A stretch of 64,000 nucleotides of DNA from Acidisoma silvae. Its GTDB lineage: Bacteria; Pseudomonadota; Alphaproteobacteria; Acetobacterales; Acetobacteraceae. Positions 59,755-64,000 of the stretch are shown here, piece after piece. How positions within the stretch are numbered: position 1 is the first letter of the stretch; each line of letters begins with the position of its first letter. The stretch is taken from the NCBI RefSeq assembly GCF_020618775.1, contig NZ_JAESVB010000001.1, positions 248,001 through 312,000 on the forward strand, read 5' to 3'. A model generated the notes under the pieces. It had not been told where the DNA came from and did not search any database. It worked only from the letters and a program-made list of their open reading frames with translations. The position numbers were made by a program, and so were the translations under genes.

Positions 59755-62453
59755 CATTGAGCGATACGAAAGACCAAGACGGCAAGGCTAGATTGTCCCT
59801 GCGACCTGCGGGTCGTTTGGAACTGGGGCGGACCGTGGACGCGGGTTCCGTGCGCCAGAGCTTCAGCCACGGCCGTTCCAAGGTAGTACAGGTCGAAGTG
59901 CGGAAAAAGAGGGCGCCTGGCGCTCCGCCGCCGGCCTCTCCTTCTCCCGGTCCGGCAGCCTCCGGCGGCGGTGGCCGTCCTCAGGGCGGTGGCCGGCAGG
60001 GTTCGAGTGGGACAGGGCGTGCCCTGACCGCGAGCGAACTCGCGATCCGCCAGCGCGTGCTGGAAGATCAGAAGCGCGACGCCGCGAAGCGAGAGGCGGA
60101 AGCCCGCGAACGCGAAAAAATCATGATCCTCTCGGCTGCCGAAGAAGCGCGCCGCCGTGAGGAAGAAGCCCGCAAGGCGGCCGAGGAAGAGGCCCGTCTT
60201 GAGAAGGAAGAGGCAGGCCGCAAGGCAGCCGAAGAGGCGGACCGTCGGGTTGCCGAGCAGATCGAACGCAAGCCGGCGGACGATCAGCCGGCGCGTCGTC
60301 CGGTTGCGGCCGGCGGCGCCCAGCAGGCATCGCCGTCTCCCGCCCGTCAGGTTCCGAATCCGACAGGCGGCGCACCTGCCGCTCGTGCGCCGGCTCAACC
60401 GCCGCGCGCTCCGGCCGAGACTCTGCGTCTGAAGCCCGCCGGCCGTGCCGGTGAGGAGGATGAAGAATCCCGCCCGGTTCGCCGTCCCGGTGGCAGCGTG
60501 CTGCCGGCCCGCAAGCCGCCCGTCGTCGCCCCCAAGAAGGGCACGGATGATCGCCGCCGTACCGGCAAGATCAACGTTCAGGCTGCAATCGAAGGTGATG
60601 ACGAGCGCGTGCGCAGCATCGCCTCGGTCCGCCGCCAGCGTGACCGCGAGCGCCGTCAGGCCGAGCTGGAGCGTCTGCGTGCCGATCAGGTGAAGGTCGT
60701 GCGCGACGTCGTGCTGCCGGAAATGATCACCGTTCAGGAACTGGCGAGCCGTATGGCCGCCCGGGCCGGCGATGTGGTCAAGGCGCTCATGAAAATGGGT
60801 GTCATGGCGACGATCACCCAGTCGATCGATGCCGATACCGCTGAACTGATCGTTCAGGAATTCGGCCATCGCGTGAAGCGCGTGTCCGAGAGCGATGTCG
60901 AAATCGGTCTCGAAGGCGAGGTCGATGACGAAGAAGATCTGATGGTGCGGCCGCCGGTCGTGACCATCATGGGCCATGTCGATCACGGCAAGACCAGCCT
61001 TCTCGATGCGCTCCGGCATACGGATGTCGCGGCGGGCGAGGCGGGTGGCATCACTCAGCATATCGGCGCCTATCAGATCACGACGGCGCGTGGCCAGAAG
61101 ATCACCTTCATCGATACGCCGGGCCATGCGGCCTTCACGGCCATGCGTTCTCGCGGCGCGAGCGTCACCGATATCGTGGTGCTGGTGGTGGCGGCCGATG
61201 ACGGCGTCATGCCGCAGACGATCGAGGCGATCAGCCATGCCAAGGCTGCCAATGTGCCGATGATCGTGGCCATCAATAAGATGGATAAGCCGGGTGCCAA
61301 CCCCGATCGCGTGCGCAACGAGCTGTTGCAGCATGAGATCGTGGTCGAAAGCCTGGGCGGCGACACGCAGGAGATTCACGTCTCCGCGCTGAAGCGCACC
61401 GGTCTCGAGGCGCTTGAGGATGCCATTCTGGTCCAGGCTGAAGTTCTCGACCTAAAGGCCAATCCGACGCGTGACGCCGAAGGCGTGGTCATCGAAAGCC
61501 GACTCGATCGCGGCCGTGGCCCGGTTGCGACGGTTCTGGTGCAGAAAGGCACGCTGTGGACGGGCGATATTCTCGTCGCCGGTGCCGAATACGGCCGTGT
61601 CCGCGCGCTGATCGACTGGAACGGCCAGAACGTGAAGACGGCCGGTCCTTCCGTGCCGGTGGAAGTTCTGGGTCTTTCGGCGGTCCCGGCCGCTGGCGAG
61701 ACCTTTACCGTCGTCGACGACGAACCGCGTGCCCGTGAAGTCGCCGAATTCCGCCAGCGCAAGCTGCGCGACAAGGCGGCTGCCGGTGCCATGGCGGGTC
61801 GCGGCACGCTCGATCAGATGCTCGCTCGCATTCAGGCTGGCGTGCAGAAGGAAGTGGGCGTCGTCATCAAGGCCGATGTGCAGGGTAGCTCCGAAGCCCT
61901 TCAGGCGACGGTGCTCAAGCTCGCCAATGAGGAAGTGAAGGTGCGCGTGCTGCTGGCCGGTGTCGGCCAGATCTCGGAAAGCGACATCCAGCTCGCCAAG
62001 GCGTCCAGCGCTGTCATCGTGGCCTTCAATGTCCGTGCGACCAGCCAGGCGCGCGAACTGGCCCAGCGCGAAGGCGTCGATATCCGCTACTACAGCATCA
62101 TCTATGATGTGGCGGACGACGTCGAAAAGCTGGTTCGTGGCCGGATGGCACCGAAGGTGCGCGAAAACTTCCTGGGCTATGCCGAGATCCGCAAGGTTTT
62201 CGACATCACCAAGTCGGGCAAGGTCGCAGGCTGTATGGTCACCGAAGGTGTGGTCCGTCGTGGCGCCGGCGTTCGCCTGCTGCGCGACAATGTGGTCATC
62301 CACGAGGGCGAGCTGTCCCAGCTCAAGCGCTTCAAGGACGATGTGAAGGAAGTGGCCCGCAGCTATGAATGCGGTCTGTCCTTCGCGGGCTTCCAGGACC
62401 TGCGCGAAGGCGACATGGTGGAATGCTATGAGCGGGAACTGGTGCCGGCGTGA
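59751..62453 (+). CDS. infB: Translation initiation factor IF-2
   Basis: GTPase that places fMet-tRNA on the 30S subunit. The 900 residues have a long charged N-terminal region: an Ala/Gly/Pro-rich stretch and a Glu/Arg/Ala coiled-coil-like stretch (about 85-185), then a G domain with GHVDHGKT (about 407-414), DTPGHA and NKMD (about 509-512), and the four C-terminal domains ending RELVPA. The ATG overlaps the ylxR stop (ATGA). It shares GTGA with rbfA at the 3' end. Confidence 0.98.
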   Translation: MTLSDTKDQDGKARLSLRPAGRLELGRTVDAGSVRQSFSHGRSKVVQVEVRKKRAPGAPPPASPSPGPAASGGGGRPQGGGRQGSSGTGRALTASELAIRQRVLEDQKRDAAKREAEAREREKIMILSAAEEARRREEEARKAAEEEARLEKEEAGRKAAEEADRRVAEQIERKPADDQPARRPVAAGGAQQASPSPARQVPNPTGGAPAARAPAQPPRAPAETLRLKPAGRAGEEDEESRPVRRPGGSVLPARKPPVVAPKKGTDDRRRTGKINVQAAIEGDDERVRSIASVRRQRDRERRQAELERLRADQVKVVRDVVLPEMITVQELASRMAARAGDVVKALMKMGVMATITQSIDADTAELIVQEFGHRVKRVSESDVEIGLEGEVDDEEDLMVRPPVVTIMGHVDHGKTSLLDALRHTDVAAGEAGGITQHIGAYQITTARGQKITFIDTPGHAAFTAMRSRGASVTDIVVLVVAADDGVMPQTIEAISHAKAANVPMIVAINKMDKPGANPDRVRNELLQHEIVVESLGGDTQEIHVSALKRTGLEALEDAILVQAEVLDLKANPTRDAEGVVIESRLDRGRGPVATVLVQKGTLWTGDILVAGAEYGRVRALIDWNGQNVKTAGPSVPVEVLGLSAVPAAGETFTVVDDEPRAREVAEFRQRKLRDKAAAGAMAGRGTLDQMLARIQAGVQKEVGVVIKADVQGSSEALQATVLKLANEEVKVRVLLAGVGQISESDIQLAKASSAVIVAFNVRATSQARELAQREGVDIRYYSIIYDVADDVEKLVRGRMAPKVRENFLGYAEIRKVFDITKSGKVAGCMVTEGVVRRGAGVRLLRDNVVIHEGELSQLKRFKDDVKEVARSYECGLSFAGFQDLREGDMVECYERELVPA

Positions 62454-62860
62454 AGGCAGCATCCCGTTCCTCGGCTGCTCCGTCTCAACGGCAGCTTCGC
62501 GTTGCTGAAGAAGTCCGCCATCTTCTGGCGGACATCTTCGCCCGCGATACCATTCGGGATCATGAGCTGACCGGCATCGTCATTACCGTGACGGAAGTCC
62601 GTATCAGCCCCGATCTGCGCAAGGCGACCGCCTATGTCACCCGCCTGGGGCGCAGCGACGTCGATAAGCTGCTGCCCGCGCTTAAGCGGGTAGCGCCCTT
62701 CCTGCGCGGCCAGCTGGCCAAGTCTCTGCGTCTTCGCGTGGCGCCAGAGATTTCCTTCATGGCCGATACCTCGATCGACTATGCGATGGAGGTGAATACC
62801 CTGCTGCATCGGCCGGAAGTGGTGCGGGACTTGGACCGTGAGGCCGATACAGCCGGCTAA
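62450..62860 (+). CDS. rbfA: 30S ribosome-binding factor RbfA
   Basis: Matures the 5' end of 16S rRNA in 30S assembly. The 136 residues carry [20 protein letters not shown] (about 14-33), [20 protein letters not shown] and [21 protein letters not shown]. It begins with GTG overlapping the infB stop, so translation is coupled. A strong terminator follows directly, so truB, the usual next gene in relatives as far as I know, is not in this operon. Confidence 0.96.
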   Translation: MKAASRSSAAPSQRQLRVAEEVRHLLADIFARDTIRDHELTGIVITVTEVRISPDLRKATAYVTRLGRSDVDKLLPALKRVAPFLRGQLAKSLRLRVAPEISFMADTSIDYAMEVNTLLHRPEVVRDLDREADTAG

Positions 62861-62891
62861 ACCGTCCTTCTATTCCTATCGAAATCTGCCG

Positions 62892-62930
62892 AAAGGCCGC
62901 CCGTGCAATCCGCCGGGCGGCCTTTTCGTT
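62892..62930 (+). terminator. Rho-independent terminator after rbfA
   Basis: AAAGGCCGCCCG (62892-62903) pairs perfectly with CGGGCGGCCTTT (62914-62925), 10-base loop, then TTCGTTTTG. It lies about 30 bases after the rbfA stop and closes the rimP-rbfA operon. Confidence 0.93.
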
Positions 62931-63301
62931 TTGTCCCGCGCGCGGACGCCCGCGACGGGCCAAGCGCCACCTGTTCTGGAGACGATGCGGGCTTGCGAAC
63001 GCCCTCTGCTCGGCGCCTGGAGGCATCTGGGCGCCGTCATGCCTGGAGTCCTGATGGCGCAAGCCTGGGCCGGCTATGCGCCGTCAGCGCCGATTCCGGT
63101 CAATGCGATCAGACAATAAGGGGCTTGGGCAAAGAGATTTGTATTGGCATCGTACTCTGCCCAGGCATCGTCATTTTGGTAGACAGATCAATAATCTGAT
63201 TAATTAAAAACAACGACGCCATTATTGCTGATGATGGAAATGAGATTTTGATAGCGAAAATATGCGAGGGAAGCCTCAAGCTTCTTCGATCGTGATATGG
63301 G
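62931..63301. other. Convergent intergenic region without a gene
   Basis: Between the rbfA terminator and the 3' end of the SDR gene. The first 190 bases are GC-rich with no supported gene. About 63120-63300 is markedly AT-rich, including GATTAATTAAAAACAAC near 63199. A weak hairpin GAAGC-CTCAA-GCTTC at about 63269-63283 could help end the minus-strand SDR transcript. I see no RNA gene here. Confidence 0.6.
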
Positions 63302-64000
63302 CTAGAGCGCCGCGAGCGTTCCGCCATCAACATAGAGTACCTGCCCCGTGATATAGGCGGCGGCATCGGAACAGAGAAAGACCGCGGTCCCCATCAAATC
63401 CTCCATGCGACCGAAGCGGCCGAGCGGAATTTTGCCGCGCATGCGTTCTTGCCAGTTGGCGTCGGCGTAAAAGGGCGCAGTCATCGCCGTCTGGAAATAC
63501 CCGGGTCCGATACCGTTGACGCGGATACCCATTGGTCCCCATTCTGCCGCGAGAGCGCGAGTCATGCCTTGCAGGCCGCTTTTGGATGCACCGTATGGAA
63601 CCGCCCCCGGAATGCCGACTTCCGAGGTGAGAGAACAAAGATTGAGAATACTGCCACCGTGCGTTTCACCATTTTCAGTGATCATCCGGCGGGCGGCCGC
63701 CTGGGCGCAAAAGAAACTGCCCCTGAGATTGGTCTGCAAAATCCTATCCCAAAGTATTAGATCTACATCCAGGGATTCGCGAACTTCCTCGATTCCGGCG
63801 TTGTTGACGAGAATGTTAAGTCGCGGAGACAGTTTTTCGAAACAGGTTTTGATGCTTTCGTTGTCGCATACATCCAGGGTGACGGATTGCGACCGGCCGC
63901 CGACCGCGGCGATCAGGGATTCCGTCTCATCAAGCTTGCTCCTGTCACGCGCAGCGACAATGACATCGGCGCCAGCCTGGGCAAGGGCTATGGCAATCGC
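63302..64000 (-). CDS. SDR family oxidoreductase, N-terminus beyond window edge
   Basis: The C-terminal 232 codons of a classical short-chain dehydrogenase; the start and NAD(P) glycine motif lie past position 64000. Visible are LDVCDNESIKTCF, the NNAG motif (ILVNNAGIEE), the catalytic serine (LNLCSLTSEVG) and Y-G-A-S-K (PYGASKSGLQG), then PGYFQTAMTAPF and the closing YITGQVLYVDGGTLAAL. It resembles gluconate 5-dehydrogenase or 3-oxoacyl reductase types; which one is open. Base composition is somewhat lower in GC than the core genes nearby. Confidence 0.88.
   Translation of the reverse strand, partial: AIAIALAQAGADVIVAARDRSKLDETESLIAAVGGRSQSVTLDVCDNESIKTCFEKLSPRLNILVNNAGIEEVRESLDVDLILWDRILQTNLRGSFFCAQAAARRMITENGETHGGSILNLCSLTSEVGIPGAVPYGASKSGLQGMTRALAAEWGPMGIRVNGIGPGYFQTAMTAPFYADANWQERMRGKIPLGRFGRMEDLMGTAVFLCSDAAAYITGQVLYVDGGTLAAL

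Noticed and set aside
59739-61379. A 546-codon minus-strand frame opposite infB
   Set aside because: Antisense shadow of IF-2; composition mirrors its Ala/Glu/Arg-rich N-terminus.
62838-63119. A 93-codon plus-strand frame after rbfA
   Set aside because: It runs through the rbfA terminator and has no recognisable sequence.

Overview
The window is GC-rich DNA densely packed with bacterial genes and reads as the core chromosome of an alphaproteobacterium. Gene content and order (purMN divergent from a PerM-like gene, hda, ppk and ppx; clpS-clpA; dapB-metK-trmB; rimP-nusA-ylxR-infB-rbfA; phasin and acetoacetyl-CoA reductase; an HdeD-like acid-resistance protein) fit Rhodospirillales, probably Acetobacteraceae. 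That placement is inferred; no rRNA or tRNA was found to anchor it.

Layout. 1-9.8 kb, almost all on the minus strand: a cut-off MFS transporter, an ArsB-like permease, and a sulfite-reductase operon (siroheme dehydrogenase, cysJ, cysI) split by two small genes of unfamiliar type, then an ATP-grasp/alpha-E pair. 10-18.4 kb: a secreted protein, ftsK, a single-domain response regulator, nadE, an ABC-F ATPase and ndk. 18.4-29 kb: a GIY-YIG nuclease between palindromic repeats, purMN, and a plus-strand run of AI-2E/PerM exporter, hda, ppk, ppx and an FAD oxidase, then a D,D-carboxypeptidase. 29-36.5 kb: phasin, clpS-clpA, ssuD, an HdeD-like protein and a Tim44-like protein. 36.5-44.5 kb (minus): pmbA, M16 peptidase, thrC, cytidine-deaminase-like gene, recA, pncA, gntK and a membrane AraC regulator. 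44.6-47.2 kb: a three-gene operon divergent from that regulator. 47.3-54.6 kb: ychF-pth-rplY, a WecA-like transferase, phaB, dapB, metK, trmB. 54.6-64 kb: two minus-strand genes wedged between trmB and rimP, a structured leader, rimP-nusA-ylxR-infB-rbfA, a strong terminator and a cut-off SDR dehydrogenase.

The genes cover sulfate assimilation (cysI/cysJ, ssuD), polyphosphate turnover (ppk/ppx), polyhydroxybutyrate metabolism (phaB, phasin), NAD metabolism (pncA, nadE), purine synthesis, protein quality control (ClpSA, M16, PmbA) and transcription/translation (NusA, IF-2, RimP, RbfA, L25, Pth).

The most interesting structure lies outside the genes: (i) a family of about 75-105 bp palindromic elements, six complete and one half copy, all with the same hairpin / closing helix / hairpin plan; (ii) a leader before rimP-nusA-infB with two near-identical terminator-like hairpins and a possible pseudoknot between them; (iii) competing hairpins over the metK ribosome-binding site; (iv) ppx and trmB, whose conserved N-termini can only be reached from CTG codons; (v) repeated or palindromic candidate operators upstream of the Tim44-like gene, the phasin gene and the AraC-associated operon. 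No CRISPR array, prophage or insertion sequence with a transposase was seen.
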